Source: Lota lota
Taxonomy: Eukaryota > Chordata > Actinopteri > Gadiformes > Lotidae
Direction: 5' to 3'
Assembly: GCA_026745465.1 (NCBI GenBank)
Contig: JACYXH010000140.1
Location: 12,501-76,500 of the forward strand
DNA length: 64,000 nt
Shown: positions 13,063-25,345 of the stretch, in pieces
How the letters are laid out: the number at the start of each line of letters is the position of its first letter
How positions within the stretch are numbered: the stretch's first letter is position 1
Notes under the pieces: generated by a model
The model's input: only the letters and a program-made list of their open reading frames with translations
The model's database searches: none
What the model was told of the DNA's origin: nothing
Position numbers and translations under genes: made by a program

Positions 13063-13936
13063 CCATTGGGCGTCAGGTGTAGGGGTGTTGATGGAGGGAA
13101 CACAGGGGTGATGTGTTTTAGCAGAGGGGGCCGAGAACAATGAAGAACGGCTTAGCGACACAAACACACGCCGACGCACACACACAGAAGGCGCAAGCAT
13201 GTTCTTTATAGACATTTAAACACTCTTCTCCTCCTCCTCCTCCCCTCCATTCGTCTCTCTCCATCGCTCTTTTTCGGCAGTACATCAATAACTCCTCCTC
13301 TGTCTCGGCCTGGCTGTTGATTTCCCAGTCCCAGCGTTTTCTTATTGTCCGCGGGCTTTTGAGCGACTGCAACACAGAAAGGAAGGGGGAGTGGGTGATA
13401 GAGTCCGCCCTCTCTCTGTTCCTCTCCGTCCCTCTCCACCCACACAGCATGCTCCCATATGTTCTCCTTCTCCTCCTGGCTTCCAGATCCATGCTTCGCC
13501 GCTCGCCGCGGCGGTCGCGCACGTGTGGTGCATGCTGGGACGGGGGTCAGATGACAGTGACAATAAGTGGACAATAAGAGGACAATAAGGAGACACTAAG
13601 GGCATCGGGACGGTCGCCCCCCCCCCCCCATAGCGAGCTGAGAGGGTGATATGTTAACTCATCAATCACCCATAGGAGGAGGGAGGAGGCCGGTGGGGTG
13701 GTCAGTGGAGAGAAGCAGCAACTCGTCCATCTCCCCTCTCTCTCTCTCTCACTCACACACACTCCCCTGGCAGCTCTCAGAAGGCCCTGAGTCAGACACA
13801 GATCCCCCCCCCCCCGACTCTTTCATGGGGCCTTAACCCCAAACGACCCACACACACAGACCCCAGTGGTCAGGATGACAGGCCAAGAGGACTTCAGTAC
13901 AATGGAGCACTTCCTGTTTGTTTGTTTGTGTGCCAT

Positions 13937-14239
<303 letters not shown>

Positions 14240-14582
14240 GGCTGCTAGGTGAAAAAGGCCCATTGCCACTGGCCAAACCTCCAGATCATATGGTCTCTCA
14301 TCCATGTCGTTCTTTGGACAATATCCCAATAATGCTTCAGCCAATCATCGTTACACAAAACGCCCCAGCAAGCTCTCAAACTGTACATAAAAGCGGTAAT
14401 TGCGGACACACAATTAACCGATTTATCCCTGAATTATGAGAGCTTGACCTTGCTGTAGGTAATTAGGGACTTGGGAAATCAAGGATAATTGTCAGAGTGC
14501 AGGAGCCAAGAGATGGGTGTTCTGAAGGTGGTGGGGCAGAGTTAAGTACATACTGTACAAACAGTTACACAAAGATGTGGTC

Positions 14583-14616
14583 ATTATTTCCATTAAACTC
14601 CTTTAATGGAAATAAT
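14583..14616. repeat. Perfect 15-bp stem hairpin with CTCC loop
   Basis: ATTATTTCCATTAAA, loop CTCC, then TTTAATGGAAATAAT. Confidence 0.9.
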
Positions 14617-14638
14617 AAAATCATTTTCATATAAAAGA

Positions 14639-14643
14639 GAGCA

Positions 14644-14730
<87 letters not shown>

Positions 14731-14731
14731 G
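14639..14731 (+). repeat. (GA)n microsatellite
   Basis: GA array with GCGA variants. Confidence 0.9.
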
Positions 14732-15000
14732 ATGGGGGGCAGAACCGAGGAAGAGAAAGAGATTGACAGAGAGACAGACTGAGATATTTGCTTTGCTCCG
14801 AACGCTCTGTAAATAGATGAAAACGCCAGTCCTATTGGCTAAGACCAATTGATCTGGCGTGCACCGGCCTTTGATGTCACGATGTGACCCGTCACTGTGC
14901 GCCTATAGTCGCGGGGGTTTGTCTAAAGTGATTGTCGCTTGCTCCTCTTATTTTTTCAATTCACATGATGAGATTAACGATTCCTGGCAGATGGGATGGT

Positions 15001-15110
<110 letters not shown>

Positions 15111-15639
15111 CTCCTCTGCAGCGATGACCTCCTGTCGGAGGGGAAGTGGTGCAGCAAGGTGCATTGTGGGCCGGCAAAGGCTGCCTGGCCGGCGCGGACA
15201 GGAAGTGAGTTGGCGGGACCAGCCTGTCGCTGGAAAACATGATCAAATATGGTCAGGAGGAGTTATTAATAAGGAGTAGGTTGGGAAGACCATGGGCGGG
15301 ATCAAATTACCAATTTGCAGTTAATCGCCAAAGTGGTTACTGGCTGTCTCCTCCGATCTCGCTCTCTACCTCGTTCTGTACCTCGCTCTCCCATTCTTCC
15401 CTGATCCTCTCTGATTTCTGCCACCATCTGTCCCAGGTTCCCAAGGGGTGGAGGGAGGGGGGGGGCGGGGGTGCTTCTTCCCTACGCTCCGCCATGTTTA
15501 TTAATTGTGTTTTCACCTGATTACCCTGCGGCTGGGAGTCAGGGAGCATTAATAGACATTTAATCAGCTGTTTCTTATTCTTTCGCTCATTTGAGGAGCA
15601 GAGCTGCTTCCTGCTGAGGGCAGAGACGCCATGACTGAG

Positions 15640-15930
15640 GACACGCACACACGCACACACACACAGACAGGCACAAGCACACACACACACACACACACAC
15701 ACAAAGACAGGCACACGCACACAGGCACATACACAAAGACGGGCACACGCACGCATGCACACACACCCGCAAGAACACACAAACACCCACATACACCCAC
15801 ACACACAGACCCTTACAAACCCGTTATCTATAGCACTTTCTCATACGAACAGAAAAAAAGCCATTGATGCAGACATTGATTGCATACACAAACACATTTA
15901 TACACACCCACACCCACACATACACACACG
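15640..15930 (+). repeat. CA-rich cluster with AGACAGGCAC units
   Basis: AC runs separated by repeated AGACAGGCACA/AGACGGGCACA blocks, then CACCCACA-type repeats. Confidence 0.8.
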
Positions 15931-16199
15931 GCTGGGACGATCCAGGTCAGGGGACAATCAGACCAATGGGAAAGCTATTAAGGATCAACAATGGGCAGGG
16001 GGATGAGCACCTCAGCATGTCTTGCAGCAGGTTACCACCAAGCTTGGGGGGGGGTGGGTCGATATAGAGAGCCAGAGAAAGCCAGGGGTCAGCTATAATG
16101 AGGCGTGAATGTGAGCATCCAACTGGTGCTGGTCCGCTGTGCCCCCTCTATAGGTCAGCCTGCCTGCCTTACCACTGGTGTTCAGGCCCAGTGTGTGCC

Positions 16200-16332
16200 T
16201 GCTCATTTGTGTGTTTGTGTGTGTGTGTGCCTGCTCATTTGTGTGTGTGTGTGTGTGTGTGTGCCTGTACATTTGTGTGTGTGCCTGCTTGCGTATATGA
16301 CTGTGCGTGTGTGTGTGTGTGTGTGTGTATGT

Positions 16333-16364
<32 letters not shown>

Positions 16365-16550
16365 ACCTGCTTGCGCATATGACTGTGCGTGTGCGTGCGT
16401 GTGTGTGTGTGTGTGAATGCCCCCATGTACATATGTGTGTGTGTCTGTGTGTGTGTGTGTGTACCTGCTTGTGCATATGACTGTGCATGTGTGCGTGCGT
16501 GTGTGTGTGAGAATGCCCCCATGTGCATATGTGTGTGTGTGCCTGTATGT
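16200..16550 (+). repeat. GT array with higher-order units
   Basis: CCTGCTTG.(C/T)(A/G)TATGACTGTGC starts at 16284, 16366 and 16464. GAATGCCCCCATGT.CATATGTG starts at 16415 and 16511. The last complete period is 96-98 bp. Confidence 0.8.
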
Positions 16551-18097
16551 ATGATCGCGTTTGTGCTCCGGGTCAGCGGGGCTGTAGGGACTCTGTGACC
16601 CTTAAATGAGCTCCGTGGGCCCTGGGGGGTGGGGGAACGGGGGAGACCCAGGGAGGGCACCCCGCTGCTGCCCAGCCTGCGCCGGTCTTTAAGCCGCCGA
16701 CGCCCGGGATCAATATGGCATCCGGCCAGCCACCGCTACAGGGATGCACCGCCCGCATGGGGGGTGATTGCTCCGCCCGGCCTTTTTACCGCTTTGTCTG
16801 TTCCGCGGCATTGTCTTCTCCGCCCTTTCTGTCACCCACCGGGAACAATAACCCTGGTACCGGCCGCACCGACCACGGGGCTAACCCTGTTTAGCATTCA
16901 TTAGCGTCAGGGAGCCGGACACATGCTAGGTGGGGATCTCGGAGGCGAAGGTGGCGGTGGAGGGGGAGGTGAGGCGGACGGGGGTTCAATGAGGGGCATC
17001 GCGGGTGGCGGAGGATCAGCTGGCGGAGATTTGGTGTGCGGGTTTGCTTTCGCGGTGGGAGAGGAGGGACAGGAGGTTGGGGGTGGAGGACGTGTCAACT
17101 CACCAGATCGCCGTGTCCACCGCTGCGTCCACCGGGGTGGTGTCCGCGGCGCAGAGCCCGCGGCCCCCAGGAACGGCCATGTTTCCTGGTGCATCCGGTG
17201 GGCCAGGCGTCCCCCCACCCCAGAGGCTTCTCCAGACCGGGTCTGGTTCTCCTCTCCGCCGGCCACATCTGCTCCGCGCCTCCGGACACGGCACCGCTGA
17301 TCACTGCGTTTCCAGAAAGCTCATTTTCCTCGTCCTCCTTAAAACGTCCCGGAATCCGCCCTGTGATTTAATACCAACGGTTTTTTTAAGAGGCCGATTT
17401 TCTTCAAACTCTCCTAGTTTTTAAAGACACAGTGAACTTTGGTCGGGAACGACGACAACATACCAACGGACATACCTCTCGGCGGGAGGTAGCAGAACGT
17501 TAGCGTCTTTGCTTAATGATTTAACACAGTTAATCATTACGAACAACCAGGCCAAACTCAGCGAAACCTGCCCCGGGTGTGCATGCGCTCATGCACAACT
17601 TTTTTTACAGGAAAAACTGCTGAAACAGTGTTTCCCAACCCTGTTTTTATGTTTTAGTAAAGAATGAGAGCGTGGGATTCGTTTAATTGGCAGCCCGTGG
17701 CCCACCGCTTTATGTCCTTCACAAGCTTTAAAGGTTTCCTATAAACTCCCAGATCATTTAATAATTATAACGCCTGGATCGCTCCGGTTCTGGTCCATGT
17801 GTCTGTTCCCGACACCTTTGCTTCCCCCCTGCAGACCAGTTACTGCCGAGTGGTTTTAGAGAGGACAGGTGATTAGTAATTAGACAACACCTGTCACCTA
17901 TTCACCTGTTGGTGGAGAGAGCCATGCCCCCTTTCCTCTCTCTCCCCACCCAGATGCCAAAACCAAACCACCTCCGCAGTCATGAATATCAAGCATGTGT
18001 TGACATTGTCAGTCAATGTGAGCACAATAAGATTGTGGACAGGGGCTTATAATGCAGCAAAGCTTCACATAATTAAGGAAATGAAAACCAATGAAAT

Positions 18098-18101
18098 CCC
18101 C

Positions 18102-18132
<31 letters not shown>

Positions 18133-18140
18133 ACACACAT
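18098..18140 (+). repeat. Poly-C (21) joined to (AC)n
   Basis: C run to 18118, then CA units. Confidence 0.9.
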
Positions 18141-18246
18141 ACACACACAAATACACACACACAAAATGACACAGGCCAGAGCTGAAAACGAGAAGCAGCT
18201 GGAGAGAGAAACACGGACAGACAGAGAGAGATAGAGCGAGAGAGAC

Positions 18247-18249
<3 letters not shown>

Positions 18250-18310
<61 letters not shown>

Positions 18311-18332
18311 ACACACACACACACAACACACA
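18250..18332 (+). repeat. (GA)n then (CA)n
   Basis: GA to 18306, then CA; compound array. Confidence 0.9.
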
Positions 18333-18465
18333 GAATGAACACGGATCAGATTCTAGTAAATACATCTCCTGGTCTTAATTACATTACAGGCTCTGCAGAG
18401 ACAAGCTCCCTGAAAACAATGGCCCCTATCAATTCCACACATCAGCACTCATTAGCTTGAATGTT

Positions 18466-18467
<2 letters not shown>

Positions 18468-18505
<38 letters not shown>

Positions 18506-18600
18506 TGGTGTGTATGCTGTGTGTGTGCCTGTGTGTATGTACACTGTGAGTGTGTGTGTGTGTGTGTGTGTGTATGTGTTCCTGTGTTAGTGTGTGATAG
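18468..18600 (+). repeat. GT-rich imperfect array
   Basis: Three GT blocks separated by TGTATG/TGTAC variants. Confidence 0.8.
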
Positions 18601-19254
18601 AGAAAAAGAGAGAGAGAAATATTGACAACCCTTGAACAACCCACTTACTCTCTATATTTATGCTTTTTTCCACTCTCTCTCGCTTCTACTCTTCGTCAAA
18701 CAATCTTGTGCTTTGGGGGTAAGTGTGTGTTTGTGTGTAAGTGTATGGGGGGGGGGGGGGTCTGAATTTTCAGATTTGTTGAGTGAGAGTTATTGTATGA
18801 ATCATTAACAAGATACAGCGAACAAGAGAGTTAGAAAAAAAAGAGAAGAAGTTATAATAAGAATGCGTTATTGCTAGTGATCAGAGCAGCGGCATCCCAA
18901 CTCACCTCGGCTCGATGTTTTAATTCCAGCAAACCTGTTATTGGTTTGTTACAACCGTGCCCTCCATTGTCCTCGGGAGACACTGATTGACGTCGTTTAA
19001 AAAGCAAAGCTTACTTTCTCCCCCCCAACCGAAAGAAACGTACAAAGGGCAGCCCACGGGTCGTGTGTCAAAAGGTGGTGCTGGAGGGGAAGAGAGGAGG
19101 GGTGAGGGTGGGGTTAAATCCTATGTCTGTAAGAGAAGAAGGAACGCAACACACTAAAGCTTCTTGGCAGCATCTGAGGTCAAACCCTCTTCCTATACAA
19201 GTCCTTTAGTAAAGCACACACCGCCTGAGGTCTGTCTCTGTTCTGCCCCGCAGG

Positions 19255-19327
19255 AGGGTGGAGGTGGTGGTGGTGGTGGTGGGGGTGAGGGGTACGGTGG
19301 GGCGGGGGGGGGGGGGGGGGGGGGGGG
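19255..19327 (+). repeat. (GGT)n then poly-G
   Basis: GGT units, a GGGGTGAGG spacer, then a G run of about 22 bases. Confidence 0.85.
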
Positions 19328-19409
19328 TGTTTGCCATGCACTCTGGGTAATCCAGATGCCACAATACCTGTTGCTAGGGCACTGCTGGGAAATGTACCGC
19401 AAAGTGTGT

Positions 19410-19458
19410 TGGTGGAGGTGGTGGTGGTGGTGGTGGTGGTGGTGGTGGGGAGGTGGGT
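19410..19458 (+). repeat. (GGT)n trinucleotide repeat
   Basis: About 15 units; same orientation as the array 150 bp upstream. Confidence 0.85.
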
Positions 19459-19780
19459 GGGTGGGGGGTAGGGCTTGAAATGGCACCAGGTTTGTGTGGG
19501 AGAGTTCTGAAAAGAAAGATTATTTTTGTATTAATTAATTCATGACTTTACTTTTTATTTCCCCCCCCCCAGTGCACTCTGGAACATGTTATGTGTTTTA
19601 CAATGTGTCCACAGCCAAGTTCTTAAATTGAATCCTCAACAAAATTCTGCACGACATGCTATATAGGAGTACAGAGTAAAACTTGGTATTTGAGGCTGAT
19701 AAATGAAATTATAAAGACAACTCAAGATTCTGACCATTGTAGATATCTATAGATATAGATATACAGATATATAATGACAA

Positions 19781-19781
<1 letters not shown>

Positions 19782-19834
<53 letters not shown>
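19782..19834 (+). repeat. (CA)n microsatellite
   Basis: About 26 perfect units, preceded by an AGATAT-rich stretch. Confidence 0.95.
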
Positions 19835-19836
<2 letters not shown>

Positions 19837-20041
19837 ACACAATCAAACAAACAAACACATACACAGGGACAATGCAGAAAAGCTGACAAAGCCTGTTAGG
19901 GAGCCCATAAAAGTGCCATTACAAGGGCCTCCGCGCGGGCCCCCCCAAAAGGAACCACGGCCCACCGTGAGCTCCTCTTTGACACCGGTGGGACCCGCTA
20001 TCAAAGAACGCTGACCTGGGCTGGCTCGGGCCCAGCAAGAC

Positions 20042-20085
20042 GCCGCCACCACCACCACCACCACCACCACCACCACCACCACCAC
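20042..20085 (+). repeat. (CCA)n trinucleotide repeat
   Basis: About 14 units, opposite strand sense to the GGT arrays at 19.3-19.5 kb. Confidence 0.9.
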
Positions 20086-20197
20086 TCCACCCCACTCACA
20101 CCCCCCCCAATCCCTCCCTTGCCTCTCTCCTTTACTCTGGTCCCAAGACGACACCCAGGTCCCTGGACTAGCTTCTGGTTGTGGCACCACACTGGGG

Positions 20198-20198
<1 letters not shown>

Positions 20199-20230
<32 letters not shown>

Positions 20231-20404
20231 ATACCGGCCAGGCGCTCATCAATCTGTCAGCTCAGCCTGGTGACACGCAGGTCAATATGGCCACGGTGTT
20301 TTCCCCATTCAGCGCCAGCTCCATTCAATATGGTTGCAGCAGTTCCACATTGCTTCCTCCTTTGCCCCCCCCCCCAGTGCCACTGCCCCCCCCCCCCCCC
20401 CCCC
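20199..20404 (+). repeat. Poly-C runs (32, 10 and 18 bases)
   Basis: C runs at 20199-20230, near 20367 and 20387-20404. Confidence 0.85.
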
Positions 20405-20514
20405 GCCATCGCCCACACCCCTCACCTCTGGGGCCGTTAGCTTGATTAGGGTTTCTTCCCTCAGCTACACTCACAACTGGGGCGTTTCTGCTATTACCAG
20501 GAGTCCCTCATACA

Positions 20515-20945
20515 GACACACACACACACACACACACACAGACACACACAAACACATATATATGCAAAAAGACAAACCACACATACCAGTCATATAAAGA
20601 CACACCCACAACACCAAATGCAAAAACGACAAACACACACACACACACACACAGTTGAATAGACACACACATACACACACACCGTAGTATAAAGACACAC
20701 ACACATACAAACACACTCACACATACAGACACGCACACAGTTACTTAATGAAACACCCACACACACAGACACACACACATAGTTGCATATAAACACACAC
20801 ATGCATACATAAAGACAAACAGTAATATAAAGACTCTCACACACACACAAACTCACACATACAGACACAGGCACACAGATGCATGACACAAAAACACACA
20901 CACAAACTCACACATACAGACACACACACACAGTTGCATAATGAC
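20515..20945 (+). repeat. CA-rich cryptic minisatellite
   Basis: Repeating theme CACAGTTGCATAATGACAC with variants (near 20651, 20736, 20779, 20930) between AC runs. Confidence 0.65.
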
Positions 20946-21714
20946 ACCACACACATATGGTTGTGGCTTTAAACAACATTCCAACTCTATCACTGTGTGT
21001 AAATTCTTTGTTACAGTATGTGAGAAAAAAATAGACAGATTGAAAGAAACGTAAGAAAGAAAAGCTTTCCCCATTTCAGAAGAAATATATATTGTCCACA
21101 TATGAGTAAGTGAGAAAGTGAGAGAGAGCGAGCGAGAGCGAAATAGTACAAGGGAGGCAGAATGAATGCATTGGAGGAGTGGCCCACTGGAGCTGAAGTC
21201 ACTTAAGAAAACAGGGCATTCAAATACTTTCCTACTCCCCCCAGTACGGGTGAAAGGAAGAGTTCAAACCATGCATGTAGCCCATTCAGCAGGGGACTCC
21301 TTTTTCGGTAAATAAAAAAAAGAGATGGGACAAGGGGGAATGGGGCGCCGCATAAATTTAAACATACACACACAGGGCAGCAGGCGCGTACGATTGTCGC
21401 TTTCCCCAAACTTTTTTTCCTACTCCTTCCCCATCCAGAAAACACTTTCCTCGCTGAATGGGCGGCTATTAGTGACTCCATTATGGGCACAGGGTCCTTC
21501 AATGGCTTCTTACTGGGCTCACCGGGCGTCTTTATCATCCTCAGGGCCCTGAATGGAGTCGGGCAGGCCCCCACCTCGCGGGGACCCTCTATGGGTCCCC
21601 CCCCCCCCAACACACACACCCTGGAACGGGCTCCTAACACACTGTATTGGATGGTTGGTGGATGTACACTGGTGGAGCATAGGTCGTGGTGACGCTAGGC
21701 AAGGCGTGTGTGAG

Positions 21715-21847
21715 CACGCATGCACACAGACGAGCGAATGCGCACGCACAGACACACACATGCATGCACACGCACAGACAGCCACACTCACAAATGCACG
21801 CACACACGTGGAAACACACCCACACACACATACACCCACATACACAT
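21715..21847 (+). repeat. CA/CGCA-rich array
   Basis: Imperfect CACACGCACAGACA units. Confidence 0.8.
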
Positions 21848-22262
21848 TGTTTCCCCCAGGTGTGGTAAGCGAAACGCAGGGTTTCTAAGACTCTATTGAT
21901 GTCTATTGTGTGCACTTTTTTTTGCCGTTCTTTTCCACTTCTTTTGCTGTATACAAGAGGCCTAGAGGCCTGTGTGTTGTATATGAATGCATACACACAG
22001 TCTTTTCCTGACCCACCACACACTTTGTTTAAGCAGCTTCTTTTACCTTTGCTTCGTTATTTCACCACACTTTATTCATTTTAATACATTCGTTCGCGTA
22101 TGTTAATGTTTGTTAATATTTTATTATATTTTGCGTGTTCACATCTTTATTTGTAAACTTGTTTGTAAACATAGTTTTACAAAGATGCAATTTAACTAAA
22201 AGTTTATTCTTAATATAATAACTGTTCATACACACGTTTGCATGCAAATGCGAACAGACAGA

Positions 22263-22370
22263 CAGACTTGCGGACAAAACACACACGCATACAAACACAT
22301 AAACATAGACGCGGCACACACACACACACATACACACACACACAAATGCAAATTACTTCAGAATATACAA

Positions 22371-22412
<42 letters not shown>
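22263..22412 (+). repeat. CA arrays
   Basis: Broken CA to 22345, then perfect (AC)n ending at 22412. Confidence 0.85.
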
Positions 22413-22413
<1 letters not shown>

Positions 22414-22552
22414 TGTTGTTTATTTCGTCCCCCAAACCCCTCCCCACCTATAACCCCCCAAAAAACTGAAGAGGAGAGCAAAATGAAGAGAGTGGTGCTG
22501 CTGCTCAGACCTCCACCTTGTAGTCCCCGGATTATTCAGGAGTATGGCTCAA

Positions 22553-22660
22553 AGGAGGGAGGGAGGGAGGGAGGGAGGGAGGAGGGAAGGAGGGAGGGAG
22601 GGAGGGAGGAGGGAAGGAGGGAGGGAGGAGGGAGGGAGGGAGAAAGGAGGAAGGGAGGAA
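22553..22660 (+). repeat. (GGGA)n/(AGGGAGGG)n purine tract
   Basis: GGGAGGGAGGGAGGGAGGAGGGAAGGA blocks, quadruplex and triplex prone. Confidence 0.9.
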
Positions 22661-22822
22661 GGGGTGGGGAGGCAAGTACTGGTAGTTTATCTCCTGGAGA
22701 GATGGGAGCAACAAAAAAGAAGGGACTGTCTTTTCTCTTTTAGTGGCAGAAAATGTCCCTCAAAACACCCACAGAGACCTACAGAGCAGAGTTTGGGATT
22801 TAAGTACTCTACACTGCCTACC

Positions 22823-22919
22823 TCCCCTCCCCTCCCCTCCCCTCCCCTCCCCTCCCCTCCCCTCCCCTCCCCTCCCCTCCCCTCCCCTCCCCTCCCCTCC
22901 CCTCCCCTCCCCTCCCCTC
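22823..22919 (+). repeat. (CTCCC)n pentanucleotide repeat
   Basis: About 19 perfect units, all pyrimidine. Confidence 0.95.
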
Positions 22920-22924
22920 GATTT

Positions 22925-22990
22925 GTGTTTGTGTGTGTGTGTGTGTGTGTATGTATATGTGTGTGTATGTGTGTGATGGTGTGTGTGTGG
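22925..22990 (+). repeat. GT-rich array
   Basis: Follows the CTCCC array directly. Confidence 0.8.
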
Positions 22991-24105
22991 GGGAATGTGC
23001 ACGTGTGTGAGGGGAAAATGGAAGCGCATCCAAAAAGCAGAAGTGCAAATATGTGTGCGTGTGTGTGTGTAAATTGAGGAGAGAGAGAGTGTGGGTGCAC
23101 AAGAGAGATAAAAGAGAGAGAGAGGTAGAGAGAGACAGAGAGGTAGAGACCGTATGATGAATATGGAGGCATTGTTTAGCTACGCTTACCTCCACAGGGA
23201 ACCATCTGCTCCCTGTCAATGCATCACCTGCTCGCCTGAGCCGTCTCCACGGTAACGGGATGGGTGCGGAGGGGGGCTGGATTAAGAGAGGTTGTGGGTT
23301 TGATGGGAGGGGCTGCCCGGGACAAATGGAGGAAGAGAAGATAAACAGCTGGAGGGAAAATGTCGGCATCTGCTGGCAGTGGCGTTCTGAGCTGGCCCAG
23401 ATGTTGGCATCTATACAGGAGACAGAGCACATTATCACATCAAAACAATAATATACATTAGTAGTAGGCTATGCCTATAGACATTAGTACAACTTGGTCA
23501 AATAGGATTAAGAGGTTAGATGATTACGATTTTGTTTTTACTCAAAAAAGTGAAATAATGTAAGATAACAAGAGACAAAACAAACTGCAACTTTTTTGGG
23601 CACGAAATACCTCTTTTACTTTCTCATCTTATTATAACCATTAAAGATAATTGGTTTTTAATTGCGTGATTGTGATTACACAGTTGTCTGTACTCTAGTC
23701 TACATGTTCAAGAACTTCAACATTTATTTGATCAAATGAATCCAAATGAGTCCCTTAAACATTCTTCAAATGACACCTGTCACTCATTTCACACACGAAT
23801 CGACAGAAGGTGCATCTCCTTTGGTGACAAATGTTGTCAAATGACAACTCTCACTCTTTTCAGACTATTAGGCAGAATTCCTCTATCTAATTTGACACAC
23901 TTGTCACATCACATTTGGCACATCATTGAACGGAACATATTGCCACGAAAGAAAAGCCGCCATTATCCGCGTCACGTCCAATTAGAATCAGACGAGTGAC
24001 AGGGCTTGTTTCCATAGCCCGGCAACACCAGCGGTGGCGACAGCCAGGTATTGTGGTGGTTGATCCAGTCAATCATGACACCGCTAATTAAAGCCATCTA
24101 TCCCT

Positions 24106-24169
24106 CCACACACACCCACACACACATACACACACAAACGCACGCACGCCCGCAAACACGCACGCACGC

Positions 24170-24208
<39 letters not shown>
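24106..24208 (+). repeat. CA/CGCA-rich array
   Basis: ACGCACGCACGC variants, then perfect AC to 24208. Confidence 0.85.
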
Positions 24209-24211
<3 letters not shown>

Positions 24212-24444
24212 TCGTCGGTACAATACACGCTACACGCTCCGACAGCTGGGTAAACACAGACCTGGGGCAGGGCCACAGGGCTGCATGGCAGTGTTATAGG
24301 GGTGGAGGAAAGAGCAGTGGCAGTCGGGAGTGTCATGTTCTCTCGTCTGCACTCCAAAACCAATCAACGTTGATGATTCACTTCACATCGATTGCAGGTC
24401 CCGATTTTAATCAGCCACATGGGCCTTATTCATGCATACCGTAC

Positions 24445-24544
24445 CGAAACAGCGCCCCTATTTACCGCTGTCGGTCCAAAAAGATATTACATCCACAGTG
24501 TAAGACACTACTAGTAAGCTTAACTTATAATAGGGGGCTGTTTC
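24445..24544. repeat. Inverted repeat, about 20-bp arms, 60-bp spacer
   Basis: CGAAACAGCGCCCCTATTTA and TTATAATAGGGGGCTGTTTCG are complementary with a few mismatches; possible small MITE. Confidence 0.5.
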
Positions 24545-25047
24545 GCGTTTGCTATTCCGTCACCGCAGGCGTTGGAAATTAGGTATATGGACTTTGTTTA
24601 TATCTAAGATGTTCAGCTTTTGACACTAAATTGGCCTTAAAGGTATTATGATGTCGTAGCCTTCATCGTAACGTTTGCCCTGTTATTTGTGATCCTTATC
24701 CGTCCGTTTATCATTCTATTGATCAGTCTATTGATGTAACTATAGGCCAGTTGGCCACCGAGTGTGCATTGCAATAATAACCAACACAAACGTGTTATTA
24801 TAGTCCTACAACTCGGGGTCAATTGAAGGAGGTGGGGGCGAGGGGGGGGGAGAGGAAGGGGGAGCTGATGATGGTACCGACCGCACCGGCTGAGGAGCAG
24901 TGAGAGGAGGAACAGTGAGAGGAAGACTTTGGAGAAGCCATCATGCTTTGAAGAAGCGGGTCTCCTCTGCAGGACTTTACCAGAACTGGATCAAGAACCA
25001 AGCCAGGCCCTCAGTGATAATGACGAGTGACGAGAAAGAGTGACGCG

Positions 25048-25079
25048 TGCCATCTGCTCCTTCGCAGAAGCAGATGGCA
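25048..25079. repeat. Hairpin, 11-bp stem
   Basis: TGCCATCTGCT and AGCAGATGGCA around a 10-nt loop; no U-tract or gene context explains it. Confidence 0.8.
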
Positions 25080-25224
25080 GGCGTTTGATACCACCATCGG
25101 CTCTCTCTCTTGCGCTCACGTTTTGAGCCGCAACTCAGTACATCTACGCCCCCGCCTCCTCTCTCTGCTCCACGCACCGTCCGGTTACACCGGTTTTCCG
25201 TTTAGTTACACAGCGTTAAACACC

Positions 25225-25345
25225 TAGGCATCCCTGGAGGGTGGGTTCCTCTTCTGAGTTCCTTCTCAAGGTATCTGCCCTCTTTGGCTCTTTAGGGAGT
25301 TTTTCCTTGCCCTGAAGATGGCTTAGGGTTAGGAGGTCTTGACCT
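25225..25345 (+). repeat. Dispersed fish repeat fragment (GGGAGTTTTTCC type), plus orientation
   Basis: CATCCCTGGAGGGTGGGTTCC ... TTCTCAAGG ... TTTAGGGAGTTTTTCCTTGCCC resembles a widely scattered fish retroposon body. A second copy lies inverted at 31441-31565. Confidence 0.5.

Larger units (their letters stand above)
18601..24100. other. Intergenic between repeat clusters, no gene seen
   Basis: Unique pieces at 18,780-19,240, 20,950-21,700, 21,870-22,230 and 23,120-24,100 carry no coding signal. The last is AT-rich. Confidence 0.4.

Noticed and set aside
16905..17425. Candidate GC-rich coding exon with several overlapping frames
   Set aside because: Frames on both strands are equally long and Gly/Pro/Arg-rich, as expected from GC content; no domain recognised.
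20515..20945. CRISPR-like spaced repeats
   Set aside because: Variable-length CA-rich units in a vertebrate genome; a cryptic minisatellite, not direct repeats with unique spacers.
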